From Bradyrhizobium sp. LLZ17 (GTDB lineage: Bacteria > Pseudomonadota > Alphaproteobacteria > Rhizobiales > Xanthobacteraceae): 64,000 nucleotides of DNA. The notes under the pieces were generated by a model that did not search any database, was not told the DNA's origin, and saw only the letters and a list, made by a program, of their open reading frames with translations. Made by a program: the position numbers and the translations under genes. Positions 36,749 to 45,055 of this stretch are shown piece after piece (position 1 is the first letter of the stretch; every line of letters begins with the position of its first letter). The stretch covers positions 4,278,001 to 4,342,000 of the forward strand of contig NZ_CP165734.1 of assembly GCF_041200145.1 (NCBI RefSeq), written 5' to 3'.

Positions 36749-37370
36749 CGGGCTGCTTCTCCGGGGCTGCGTTGGCGAAGGCGGCCAGCGCCTTTGCGGC
36801 GGCTTCCGCCTTGAGCAGGCGCGGATAGGCGGAGACATCGACGCCGAAACGGCGCGCATTGGCGAGCTGCGGCACCAGGCAGAGATCGGCAAGTGTCGGC
36901 GCATCGCCGAAGCAGAACGGGCCGGGCTCGTTCCTGATCAGCGTCTCACACGCAGACAGTCCCTCGCGATTGACCCAGGCCGCCCATTCCTGGACTTTCT
37001 CCTCGGCAAGCCCGAGTTCACGCAGGCGTGCCAGCACCTTCAGGTTCTGCACGGGGTGCGTATCGCAGGCAATGGCGAGCGCGAACGCCCGCACCTTGGC
37101 GCGCTTGAGCGGATCTTTCGGCAGCAGCGGCGGATTGGGGTGGGTTTCGTCGAGCCATTCGATGATCGCCACCGACTGGGTCAGCACTGCGCCCGCATCG
37201 TCCTCCAGCGCCGGCACCAGCCCCTGCGGGTTGATGGCGAGATAGCTGGGGGCGCATTGCTCGCCCTTGCGCAGATGATGCGGCAGATGCTCCGCACCGA
37301 GGCCCTTCAGGTTCAGCGCGATCCGCACCCGGTAGGCGGCGCTGGAGCGGAAATAGCCGTGCAGCTTCAT
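36738..37370 (-). CDS. maiA: Zeta-class glutathione S-transferase (maleylpyruvate/maleylacetoacetate isomerase)
   Basis: A 210-residue cytosolic isomerase. The active-site helix motif SSAAYRVRIAL (residues 9-19) replaces the usual SSCSWRVRIAL. NPQGLVPALEDD, VLTQSVAIIEWLDE, the ALAIACDTHPVQNLKVL segment and the C-terminal PTLADLCLVPQLANARRF are hallmarks of zeta GSTs. In this context it should convert maleylpyruvate, the product of gentisate dioxygenase, to fumarylpyruvate; maleylacetoacetate from the homogentisate route is the alternative. The motif lacks the Cys, so its glutathione chemistry deserves notice. A GAGGG ribosome site precedes the start. Confidence 0.83.
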   Translation of the reverse strand: MKLHGYFRSSAAYRVRIALNLKGLGAEHLPHHLRKGEQCAPSYLAINPQGLVPALEDDAGAVLTQSVAIIEWLDETHPNPPLLPKDPLKRAKVRAFALAIACDTHPVQNLKVLARLRELGLAEEKVQEWAAWVNREGLSACETLIRNEPGPFCFGDAPTLADLCLVPQLANARRFGVDVSAYPRLLKAEAAAKALAAFANAAPEKQPDAE

Positions 37371-37389
37371 CAGAACCCTCCCTCTATCT

Positions 37390-37490
37390 GTCATTCCCGG
37401 GCGATGCGTTAGCATCGAACTATGGTGCGCAATTGCGCACCTGAGAATCTCGAGATTCCGGGTTCGCGCTTCGCGCGCCCCGGAATGACG
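37390..37490. repeat. Palindromic intergenic repeat, family D
   Basis: The ends GTCATTCCCGGG (37390) and CCCCGGAATGAC (to about 37489) are complementary. Inner palindromes are GGTGCGCAATTGCGCACC, GAATCTCGAGATTC and CGCGCTTCGCGCG. It lies in the divergent spacer between maiA and the gentisate dioxygenase gene. Confidence 0.8.
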
Positions 37491-37522
37491 ACCCGGACTG
37501 TTGTTCAACAAGTTGACGCTAC

Positions 37523-37548
37523 CTAGACTGTCAGTATACTGTCAATTA
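37523..37548. promoter_or_regulatory. Operator-like site upstream of the gentisate dioxygenase gene
   Basis: CTAGA, five bases, then AGTATACTGTCAATTA, as at 33281-33306. Here the palindrome is longer (CAGTATACTG), and ACTGTCA occurs twice, 11 bp apart. It sits 24 bp before the ATG at 37572 and between two divergent transcripts, so it could control both the dioxygenase and the maiA-marR operon. Confidence 0.6.
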
Positions 37549-37571
37549 ACAAAACGAACGGGAGCCGCACC

Positions 37572-38612
37572 ATGGAAGCCGTGACCAGGACGCCGGAACG
37601 CGAGGCGTTCTACAAGAAGATCGACGGCGAGAACCTCACCGCGCTGTGGACGGTGATGGGCGATTTGATCACGCCGGAGCCCAGGAGCGCCTGCCGGCCG
37701 CACCTCTGGAAATTCGACGTCGTCCGCGACTACATGACGGAGGCCGGCAAGCTGATCACGGCCAAGGAAGCCGAGCGGCGCGTGCTCGTGCTGGAAAACC
37801 CCGGCCTGCGCGGCCAGTCCAAGATCACGACCTCGCTCTATGCCGGCGTGCAGATGGTGGTTCCCGGCGACGTCGCACCGGCACACCGGCACAGTCAGTC
37901 GGCGCTGCGCTTCGTGCTCGAAGGCAAGGGCGCCCATACGGCTGTCGACGGCGAGCGCACCGCGATGGAGCCCGGCGACTTCATCATCACGCCGTCGATG
38001 ACCTGGCACGATCATTCCAACGAGACCGACCAGCCGATGTTCTGGCTCGACGGTCTCGACATTCCCATGGTGCAGTTCTTCGACTGCTCGTTTGCGGAAG
38101 GCGCCAAGGACGACCAGCAGAAGATCACAAGACCGGCCGGCGACAGCTTTGCGCGCTATGGCCATAACCTTTTGCCGGTCGACATAAAACGATCGTCGAA
38201 GACCTCGCCGATCTTCAGCTATCCCTATGCCTACACCCGCGAGGCGTTGGAGAAGGCGCGCGCGAGCCAGGAGTGGGACGCGTGCCACGGGCTGAAGCTG
38301 AAGTTCAGCAATCCCGAGACCGGCGATTTCGCGATGCCGACCATCGGCACCTTCATCCAGCTGCTGCCGAAGGGTTTCAAGACCGCGCGTTACCGCTCGA
38401 CCGATGCGACGGTGTTCTGTCCGATCGAAGGCCACGGCCGTAGCCGGATTGGGGATGCCGTGTTCGAATGGGGCCCGCGCGATCTTTTCGTGGTGCCGAG
38501 CTGGCAATGGGTGACGCACGAGGCCGACATGGATGCCGTGCTGTTCAGCTTTTCGGACCGGCCCGTGCAGCAGAAGCTCGACCTGTTCCGCGAGGATCGC
38601 GGCAACGCGTAA
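37572..38612 (+). CDS. Gentisate 1,2-dioxygenase
   Basis: A 346-residue bicupin that opens the ring of gentisate (2,5-dihydroxybenzoate) to maleylpyruvate using Fe(II) and O2. The iron ligands are in the first cupin: H105 and H107 of AHRHSQSALRF, and a third histidine in MTWHDHSN (H146 or H148). The second cupin (RSTDATVFCPIEGHGRSRIG...DLFVVPSWQWVTHEA) is degenerate but present, as usual. The length is typical. It is the ring-cleavage step of the cluster at 33.3-38.6 kb. The final fumarylpyruvate hydrolase gene is not in this window. Confidence 0.9.
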   Translation: MEAVTRTPEREAFYKKIDGENLTALWTVMGDLITPEPRSACRPHLWKFDVVRDYMTEAGKLITAKEAERRVLVLENPGLRGQSKITTSLYAGVQMVVPGDVAPAHRHSQSALRFVLEGKGAHTAVDGERTAMEPGDFIITPSMTWHDHSNETDQPMFWLDGLDIPMVQFFDCSFAEGAKDDQQKITRPAGDSFARYGHNLLPVDIKRSSKTSPIFSYPYAYTREALEKARASQEWDACHGLKLKFSNPETGDFAMPTIGTFIQLLPKGFKTARYRSTDATVFCPIEGHGRSRIGDAVFEWGPRDLFVVPSWQWVTHEADMDAVLFSFSDRPVQQKLDLFREDRGNA

Positions 38613-38631
38613 GGCTGGATGCCAGCCACAC

Positions 38632-38720
38632 CGTCATTGCGAGGAGCACTTGCGACGAGGCAATCCAGAATCCCACCACGGAAAGATTTCTGGATTGCTT
38701 CGCTTCGCTCGCAATGACGG
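38632..38720. repeat. Palindromic intergenic repeat, family A
   Basis: GTCATTGCGAGGAGCACTTG and CAATCCAGAA on the left, and TCTGGATTGCTTCGCTTCGC then TCGCAATGAC on the right, make an imperfect hairpin. It is a diverged copy of the perfect one at 451-528. It lies between convergent genes. Confidence 0.85.
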
Positions 38721-38729
38721 GAGTACGCC

Positions 38730-39557
38730 TTACCGCCAGTGCAACAGCCGCGTCTCCAGCCAATTGATCACCCTGCCCACCGCCAACCCGAACACCGACA
38801 GGATCACCACGCCCGCGAGCAGCTGATCCGTCTGCATCAGATTGCCCGCCTGCAAGACGAACGCGCCGATGCCGTATTGGGCGCCGATCATCTCGGCGCT
38901 GACGACGAGCAACAGCGCCACCGAGGCGGTGATACGGAAACCGGCGAGGATCGCGGGCAAGGCGCCCGGCCAGATCACCTTGCGCACGATGGTGGCGAAC
39001 GGCACGTTGAAGCTCTGCGCCATGCGGATGAGGTTGCGCGGCACCCCGTCGACGCCGCTATAGACCGAGATCGCCGTCGAGAAAAACACCCCTAACGCGA
39101 TGGTCGCGATTTTGGGCTCTTCGCCGATGCCGAGCCACAGGATCAACAGCGGTAGCAGCGCGATCTTCGGGATCGGGAACAGCGCCGAGATGAAAGTGAT
39201 GCCGACGCTGCGCGCGAGCCGCGACAGGCCGATGGCGAAGCCGACCGCAATTCCGGCCGTCGTCCCCAGCAGCCAGCCGACGCCGATGCGCAGCAATGAA
39301 GCGGAAAGGTGCTGCCATAGCGCGCCCGAGATCGCGAGCTGGTAGATCGCGCGCGCAATTGCCACTGGCGCCGGCAGGAACAGCGGATTGACGACGCCGG
39401 CGCTGCCGGCCGCCTGCCAGATCGCAATGACCAATGCGAGCGCGATCCAGCCGCCAAACCGGCTGCTCGCGGGCACGAAGCCGGCGCCGCGAAAGCGAAC
39501 GCGGCGGGTCGTCTCGTCCTTTGTCGATGATGTCGCTGCCGGTGCGCGATCAAGCAT
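38730..39557 (-). CDS. ABC transporter permease (SsuC/TauC type)
   Basis: A 275-residue inner-membrane permease. Helices begin with GGWIALALVIAIWQAAGSAG (about 35-54). The cytoplasmic loop around MAQSFNVPFATIVRKVIWPG carries the EAA-like contact with the ATPase, and there are about six helices in all. It is the last gene of the operon FAD-oxidoreductase, binding protein, ATPase, permease. Its start overlaps the ATPase stop by 8 bp. The class imports sulfonates, nitrate, taurine or aromatic acids. Confidence 0.87.
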   Translation of the reverse strand: MLDRAPAATSSTKDETTRRVRFRGAGFVPASSRFGGWIALALVIAIWQAAGSAGVVNPLFLPAPVAIARAIYQLAISGALWQHLSASLLRIGVGWLLGTTAGIAVGFAIGLSRLARSVGITFISALFPIPKIALLPLLILWLGIGEEPKIATIALGVFFSTAISVYSGVDGVPRNLIRMAQSFNVPFATIVRKVIWPGALPAILAGFRITASVALLLVVSAEMIGAQYGIGAFVLQAGNLMQTDQLLAGVVILSVFGLAVGRVINWLETRLLHWR

Positions 39558-40323
39558 GCTGCACCTCGCGCTCGGCATCGATCGCCTCGGTGCGGATCAG
39601 CGACCAGATCTGGTTCTGGAGCGCGAGCAGCTTTTCACGCGCGGCGATTTCGCCGCGCTCGGTGCGCGTCATCGGCACGGTCACGACCTCGCGAATGCGG
39701 CCCGGCCGGCGCGACAGCACCACGATGCGATCGGCGAGCCGCGCCGCCTCTTCGAGATTGTGGGTGACATAGACCGCGCCCATGCCGCCGTCCGCGAGCA
39801 AACGGACAAAATCCTCCATCAGCAGCTCGCGGGTCTGCGAATCCAGTGCCGACAGCGGCTCGTCCATCAGCAGTATCGCAGGCTTGACCGCAAGCGCGCG
39901 CGAGATGCCGACCCGCTGGCGCATGCCGCCGGAGAGCTGCTTCGGATAGGTTTTGCGGAAGTCGGTCAGGCCTGTGCGGCGCAGCGCGTCATCGACCAGC
40001 GCCCGGCGCTGGATGGCCGAGAGCTGCGTGTGCAGCAGCGGGAATTCGACGTTCTCCTCGACATTGGCCCAGGGCAGTAGCGCGAAATCCTGGAACACGA
40101 AGGTGAGCGGATTGAGGCTGCCCGCCGGCGGCGATCCGCGCAGCTCGGGCGCGCCCGACGTCGGCTGCAACAGCCCGCCGAGGATCGACAGCAGCGTGCT
40201 CTTGCCGCAGCCGGAGGGACCGACAATCGCCACCACCTCGCCGGCGCTGACCGTGAACGAGACATCGTCGAGCACGGCGAGATCGCCGAAGCGATGGGTG
40301 ATATGGTTGGCGATCAGGTCCAT
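39550..40323 (-). CDS. ABC transporter ATP-binding protein (SsuB/TauB type)
   Basis: A 257-residue ATPase. It shows Walker A GPSGCGKST, Q-loop FVFQDFALLPW, signature LSGGMRQR, Walker B ILLMDEPLSALDSQ and H-loop VTHNLEEA, all intact. It pairs with the permease directly downstream. A family C palindrome separates it from the binding-protein gene upstream, which may partly uncouple expression. Confidence 0.9.
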   Translation of the reverse strand: MDLIANHITHRFGDLAVLDDVSFTVSAGEVVAIVGPSGCGKSTLLSILGGLLQPTSGAPELRGSPPAGSLNPLTFVFQDFALLPWANVEENVEFPLLHTQLSAIQRRALVDDALRRTGLTDFRKTYPKQLSGGMRQRVGISRALAVKPAILLMDEPLSALDSQTRELLMEDFVRLLADGGMGAVYVTHNLEEAARLADRIVVLSRRPGRIREVVTVPMTRTERGEIAAREKLLALQNQIWSLIRTEAIDAEREVQHA

Positions 40324-40337
40324 CTCATGGCCTCAGT

Positions 40338-40457
40338 GTCGTCCCGGCGAAGGCCGGGACCCATACGCCGAGTGGCAGTTGTGGCGCAAAATAGTCATTG
40401 CCTGTCTTCGCCAAATTCAATTCGGCGGTTATGGGTCCCGGCCTTCGCCGGGACGAC
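40338..40457. repeat. Palindromic intergenic repeat, family C
   Basis: Perfect 26-bp arms (40338-40363 and 40432-40457, starting GTCGTCCCGGCGAAGGCCGG) are identical in sequence to those at 36094-36213. The centres share ACGCCGAG and CCTGTCTTCGCCAAA, so the two are copies of one element 4.2 kb apart. Confidence 0.9.
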
Positions 40458-40564
40458 GCTGACGGCCGAGCTGCACGTGGGCCGTGCGCCCTTCGAGGCC
40501 TGCCTTGCGGCAAGCCGCAAGACAGGCACCTCGGGGTGACGGGGATAGTTCGAAGAACGTGGCA

Positions 40565-41569
40565 TCAATCCGCCTTCACAAATTCCTTGGCGATGATCGT
40601 ATTCGCATCAAAGCCCTTGTCGGCAAAGCCCTGCTCCTGGAGCCATTTGATCTGGTTGTCGACGTTCTTGACGTCGAGCTTGCCGTCCGGATCGATATAG
40701 GCGCAGTTGCCGACCACCTGCTCGACCGGCAAATTGGTGTACTTGGCGATGATCTCCAGCAGCGGCTTTGTCTTGTCGTTGATCGGGGCTGTGCCGTTCT
40801 TCATCGCGGCAAGGATGACGTCGTGATATTCGCGGTCGGCTTTCGCCAACACGCCGAGCAGCTTCGTCACCAGAACCTTGTTGGCGAGCGTCTTCGGCGA
40901 AGCGAACACCGCGCCCAATTGCCAGGGCGTCTCGTCGCCGACCCAACCCAGAAACTTCGCGCCGCCATCGTCCATCAGCTTTCGCGCGGTCGAAATCGGC
41001 AGCAGCGCCGCATCGACGGTCTCGCCCTTGAGCGCCGCGGCCGCATTCGACAGCGATTGCAGCGGGACGATCTTCACATCCGACAGCTTGAATCCGTATT
41101 TGTCCGCCAACAGGCCCAGCGAATAGTGGAACGAGGAGCCAACCTGCGTCACCGCCACGCGCTTGCCCGCAAGGTCCTTCGGCGTCCTCAATCCGGCTGC
41201 GTAGGCATTGTTGCTGGCGAAATAACCGATCAGGGGATAGCCGGCCCTCTCGCGGCTCATGCCGCCGATCACCTTCAACACGCCCTTGCCGGCGAGATTG
41301 TAGAGGCCGGCCGTGAACGCGGTGACGCCGAAATCGACGTCGCCCGAGGTGGTGGCGACCGCGATCGGCTGCGCGGCATCGAAGAACTTCAGCTCGACGT
41401 CGAGGCCGGCCTCGCGAAAATAGCCCTTGTCCTGCGCGATGAACACCGGCGCGGATGACGACAGGCGGAGCACGCCGATTTTGGCCTTGAGCGCGTCCTC
41501 GGCCCGGGCCGTCCCCATCGCCATGATCGCCACCAGGCCGGCAACCGCGAGCCGCGCAATCCCGATCAT
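40565..41569 (-). CDS. NMT1/SsuA-like ABC transporter substrate-binding protein
   Basis: A 334-residue periplasmic protein. The signal peptide ends near GTARAEDA (residue 24). The fold is shown by IGVLRLSSSAPVFIAQDKGY, GYFREAGLDVELKFF, VATTSGDVDFGVTAF and LAGKRVAVTQVGSSFHYSLG. Ligand unknown. A good ribosome site (AGAGGAAACGAG) precedes the start at 41569. It is 32 bp downstream of the FAD oxidoreductase gene and upstream of its ATPase and permease, so the importer and the enzyme probably handle the same compound. Confidence 0.86.
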   Translation of the reverse strand: MIGIARLAVAGLVAIMAMGTARAEDALKAKIGVLRLSSSAPVFIAQDKGYFREAGLDVELKFFDAAQPIAVATTSGDVDFGVTAFTAGLYNLAGKGVLKVIGGMSRERAGYPLIGYFASNNAYAAGLRTPKDLAGKRVAVTQVGSSFHYSLGLLADKYGFKLSDVKIVPLQSLSNAAAALKGETVDAALLPISTARKLMDDGGAKFLGWVGDETPWQLGAVFASPKTLANKVLVTKLLGVLAKADREYHDVILAAMKNGTAPINDKTKPLLEIIAKYTNLPVEQVVGNCAYIDPDGKLDVKNVDNQIKWLQEQGFADKGFDANTIIAKEFVKAD

Positions 41570-41601
41570 CTCGTTTCCTCTCTTTTTTCTCTTGCAGGCC
41601 G

Positions 41602-42966
41602 TCACAGTCCCTCGGGGACGGGCTGGTCCCGCCCGATGAAGGCGCCCTGTTGTTTCAACGTTTCCTGCAACTTTTCAACCGGGATTTCGCGTGGAATGCG
41701 ATTACCTGAGAGTGCCAGCGCCGCTGCGGAACCGGCTGCCTCCCCCATCACGAAGCAGGCACCGGACACCCGTGCCGCCGATTGGCCCTCATGGGTCATC
41801 GAGGCGCAGCGTCCGGCGACCAGCAGATTATCGACCGCGTCGGGCACCAGCATGCGGTAGGGCAGCTCGTTATAGCCGCGCGATTCGGGAATTGGCGGAA
41901 AAGTGAACACGACATCGCCGGGAACATGGGCCTCGATCGGCCAGCCATTGACACCGATGGAATCCTCGAACGAAGCGCAGCCGAGCACGTCCTCGCCGCT
42001 GAGCTGATAGCCACCCGTGACGCGCCGGGTCTCGCGGATACCGAGCTGCGGCGGCAGGTCGACGATGTAGGACTTCTCAAACCCCGGCACGGTCCGCAGG
42101 AATTCGAACGCGGCCAGCGCCTGCTTGCGGCCTTCGATCTCGCCGCGGGTGAGATCGTCCGGCTCGATGCCGTTGATGGCGTGGCCGTCCTCGCGCGCGA
42201 TTTGGGTAAAATTCACCCGCCATTCGATGCCGGACTTCTGCGGCCGTACGATCGCGCTTTTGCGCGGGAATTTGTGGGTGCCGGCGGCACTGGCCTTTTC
42301 CATCAATTGCGGGATGGTGCGCCAGGCCTCGCCCGCCCGCTGCGGATCGATGCCGTTGAGGCGGAGCATCATTGACGGGTACAGGGGATGGCCGTGTTCG
42401 TCGCCAAGCTCGAACGGCGCGCCGGCCCAGACCGCGAGATCGCCGTCGCCGGAACAGTCGATGAATATCTCCGCGCGTACCGCCTGCCGGCCGGCCTTGG
42501 TCTCCACCATCAGCGCGTCGATGCGGCGGTCGTCGCCCATCACCACGCCGGCGCCGAGCGCATGGAACAGGATGTGCACCTTGTGGCTGCCGAGCAGTTC
42601 GTCGGCCGCGATCTTGTAGGCGGCGGTGTCATAGGCCTGGGCAAAGACCTTGCCGAGGATCAGATGCGGCGCGTTCAGCCCGTTCAGGCGGTCGATCCGC
42701 GCCAACAGCTCGGATGCCATGCCCTGTACCAGCCGGTGGTGCTCGCCATGGACGTTGCCGTGCAGACCGCAGAAATTGGTGACGCCGGCAGCGGTGCCCA
42801 TGCCACCGAGAAAGCCGTAACGCTCGATCAGCAGCGTCCGCCGCCCCGCGCGCGCGGCGGACGCCGCCGCCACGATGCCGGCCGGGCCGCCGCCGAGGAC
42901 AACGACCTCGTATTCGCCGTAGAGCGGCACCTGGCGCGCTGGTTCTTCGATGGTCGTGGCCCGCAT
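41602..42966 (-). CDS. FAD-dependent oxidoreductase (FAD_oxidored family)
   Basis: A 454-residue flavoenzyme. The dinucleotide site GGGPAG is at residues 25-30, followed by ERYGFLGGMGTAAGVTNFCG. FIDCSGDGDLAVWAGAPFE and the C-terminal DNLLVAGRCASMTHEGQSAARV with MGEAAGSAAAL are typical of FAD_oxidored proteins. The substrate is unknown; relatives occur in sugar, polyol and nitrogen-compound catabolism. It is the first gene of the ABC operon and divergent from a LysR gene 112 bp away, which probably regulates it. Confidence 0.83.
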   Translation of the reverse strand: MRATTIEEPARQVPLYGEYEVVVLGGGPAGIVAAASAARAGRRTLLIERYGFLGGMGTAAGVTNFCGLHGNVHGEHHRLVQGMASELLARIDRLNGLNAPHLILGKVFAQAYDTAAYKIAADELLGSHKVHILFHALGAGVVMGDDRRIDALMVETKAGRQAVRAEIFIDCSGDGDLAVWAGAPFELGDEHGHPLYPSMMLRLNGIDPQRAGEAWRTIPQLMEKASAAGTHKFPRKSAIVRPQKSGIEWRVNFTQIAREDGHAINGIEPDDLTRGEIEGRKQALAAFEFLRTVPGFEKSYIVDLPPQLGIRETRRVTGGYQLSGEDVLGCASFEDSIGVNGWPIEAHVPGDVVFTFPPIPESRGYNELPYRMLVPDAVDNLLVAGRCASMTHEGQSAARVSGACFVMGEAAGSAAALALSGNRIPREIPVEKLQETLKQQGAFIGRDQPVPEGL

Positions 42967-43078
42967 GGCGCGTCCTGTCCCTGAAATCTCTTGCTTGGGT
43001 CCGACTATGAATTAACGCTGAGCAAGCTACAATCCATCAAAATGGGCGATCAGCTTTCTCGAATCGCGAAAGGTCGGG

Positions 43079-43963
43079 ATGGATATCCTGGTGAACCTTC
43101 AGGCCTTCCTCGCCACAGCCGACGCGGCCGGCTTCTCCGCCGCGGCGCGAAAGCTCAACGTCTCGACCTCGGTTGTGGCCAAGCGGGTCACGCAATTGGA
43201 GGCGCGGATCGGCACGCCGTTGTTTCATCGCTCGACCCGGCAATTGCGGCTCACCGACGCCGGCCAGCGCTACGTCCATCGCGCGCGCGGCGTCGTCACC
43301 GACGCCACCGATTTGCTGTCGCGGATGGGCGAGAAGGGCCACGATCTGGTCGATCACCTCCGCATCAAGGCGCCGACCTCGCTGACAGTGGCGCGGCTTG
43401 CGGATGCCTTTAGCGCATTCCAGACGCAGAACCCGCGGCTCAAGCTGGAGATCGTGCTGATCGATCGTCCGGTCGATCCGGTGACGGAGGGATTCGACAT
43501 CGCCATCGGCGCCTTTCCGCATTCCTTCGGCGGCGTCGTGGACGAGCCGCTCTGTGCGCTGAAGCGGCTGCTCTGTGCCTCGCCCGCCTATCTGAAGAAG
43601 CACGGCACGCCAAAGCATCCGCGCGACCTCGTCGAGCATCGCTGCCTCAGCTTTCTGCCGACGGGACCGGAGTGGATCTTTGACGGCCCGCGCGGCCGCA
43701 TCAGCATCCAGGTCAGCCCGCTACTATCCTCCAACGAGGGCCATGTGCTGGCGCGCAGCGCGATCGCGGGCAACGGCATCGCCCTGATCTCGCATTATCT
43801 CGTCGCCGACGCCTTACGCGAGGGGACACTGAAGCCGGTGCTGCGCGATTTTCCGATTCCGGAATTGTGGGTCAAGGCCGCGATCCCCGAGCGGCGGCGC
43901 AATGCAGCCGCGGTGCAGGCGTTGCTGACCTTGCTGAAAACGTCTCTTGCGCCGTCGCTGTAG
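43079..43963 (+). CDS. LysR-family transcriptional regulator
   Basis: A 294-residue regulator. The N-terminal HTH (FLATADAAGFSAAARKLNVSTSVVAKRVTQLEARIG) begins at about residue 10, then the linker (PLFHRSTRQLRLTDAGQRYV), then a periplasmic-binding-like effector domain. Its wording (NVSTSVVAKRVTQLE) belongs to the large alphaproteobacterial group related to DsdC/CrgA-like regulators. It is transcribed away from the FAD-oxidoreductase/ABC operon, the classic layout for control of a divergent target. I could not fix a T-N11-A site in the 112-bp spacer. Confidence 0.9.
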   Translation: MDILVNLQAFLATADAAGFSAAARKLNVSTSVVAKRVTQLEARIGTPLFHRSTRQLRLTDAGQRYVHRARGVVTDATDLLSRMGEKGHDLVDHLRIKAPTSLTVARLADAFSAFQTQNPRLKLEIVLIDRPVDPVTEGFDIAIGAFPHSFGGVVDEPLCALKRLLCASPAYLKKHGTPKHPRDLVEHRCLSFLPTGPEWIFDGPRGRISIQVSPLLSSNEGHVLARSAIAGNGIALISHYLVADALREGTLKPVLRDFPIPELWVKAAIPERRRNAAAVQALLTLLKTSLAPSL

Positions 43964-43986
43964 AGGGCGCCGAGCGTGCGGTAACC

Positions 43987-44057
43987 GTAGCCCGCATGGA
44001 GCGCGGCGGAATGCGGGGATGCCGGCCCCGGACTGCGCTTCGCTCCATCCGGGCTAC
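43987..44057. repeat. Palindromic intergenic repeat, family E
   Basis: GTAGCCCGCATGGAGCGCGG on the left and CGCTCCATCCGGGCTAC on the right pair imperfectly over 17 bp. It lies between the convergent LysR and enoyl-CoA hydratase genes, 24 bp after the LysR stop, and may serve as a terminator. Confidence 0.75.
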
Positions 44058-44093
44058 GCGCCTGTCATAAGCCGCGGCTGCTGAGCGGCTCGC

Positions 44094-44897
44094 TCAGCCT
44101 TTGCCGCCACCCCAATTCGCCGCCCGCTTCTCGGCGAACGAGGCCAACCCTTCCGCCGCCTCCCTGCTCTGGCGCTTCAGCGAATGCAGCTGCACGAGCC
44201 GCCTGTAAGCCGCATCATCCACAGCCATTCCGCCGAACGAGCTTTCCAGCGCGAGCCGCTTGGTCTCGGCCATCGCCTCCGGCCCGTTGGCGAGCAGCTG
44301 CTCGACCACCTTGGCGCCGGCGGCGTCGAGGTCGGCCAGCGGCACGACCTCATGCACGAGGCCGATGCGGCGGGCGTCCTCGGCGCCGAAGCGTTCGCCG
44401 GTGAGTGCGTACCGGCGGACCTGCCGCACACCAATGGCATCGCAGAGTTGCGGGATGATGATTGCAGCCGTCAGGCCCCAGCGCACTTCCGTGATCGAGA
44501 ACAGGGCGTTGTCGGCCGCGATCACGACATCGCAGGCCGCGATCACGCCGGTGCCGCCGCCGAAGCAGCCACCTTGCACCAGCGCCACGGTCGGGACCGG
44601 CAAGGTGTTGAGCCGCTGCACGGCCTCGAACGTCGCGCGGGACGCGGCTTCGTTCGCGTCAGGCGATTGCGGCCGCACGCCGTTGATCCATTTGAGATCG
44701 GCGCCGGCCTGAAAGTGCTTGCCGTTGCCTCGGAGCACGACGACGCGGAGGTTGGGCTGTTTGCCGAGTTCGTCCATGGCCGCGAGCACGCCCGCGATCA
44801 ACGCGCCGTCATAGGCGTTGTTCACCTCCGGACGGTTGAGCGTGACGGTCGCGACGCCACGGGCATCTGATGTCCACAGGACGGGGTTGGCGGTCAT
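44094..44897 (-). CDS. Enoyl-CoA hydratase/isomerase family protein
   Basis: A 267-residue crotonase-fold enzyme. The oxyanion-hole segments are GKHFQAGADLKWI (about 60-72) and VQGGCFGGGTGVIAACDVVI (about 107-126). The catalytic-region Glu is in FSITEVRWGLTAA (near 140). The wording is close to methylglutaconyl-CoA/enoyl-CoA hydratases of leucine or fatty acid breakdown. No CoA ligase or dehydrogenase is adjacent, so the pathway is uncertain. Confidence 0.87.
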   Translation of the reverse strand: MTANPVLWTSDARGVATVTLNRPEVNNAYDGALIAGVLAAMDELGKQPNLRVVVLRGNGKHFQAGADLKWINGVRPQSPDANEAASRATFEAVQRLNTLPVPTVALVQGGCFGGGTGVIAACDVVIAADNALFSITEVRWGLTAAIIIPQLCDAIGVRQVRRYALTGERFGAEDARRIGLVHEVVPLADLDAAGAKVVEQLLANGPEAMAETKRLALESSFGGMAVDDAAYRRLVQLHSLKRQSREAAEGLASFAEKRAANWGGGKG

Positions 44898-45055
44898 CGG
44901 GATCTCCGGTCATGTTGTTTGCCGCGCACTATGGCCGAGGCCACGCACCCCGATCCATATCTTTCCGTCGTAGGGCTGCCGCGTCCATCGCATGGCGGCT
45001 TGTGCCATGCTGGCGCCGGGCGGCAGTCAAGGGATCAGGACGGGGACATCACATC

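Noticed and set aside
42967..43078. GCTTG/CAAGC inverted repeat as a LysR operator
   Set aside because: The spacing between arms is too long for a T-N11-A site and the match is only five bases.
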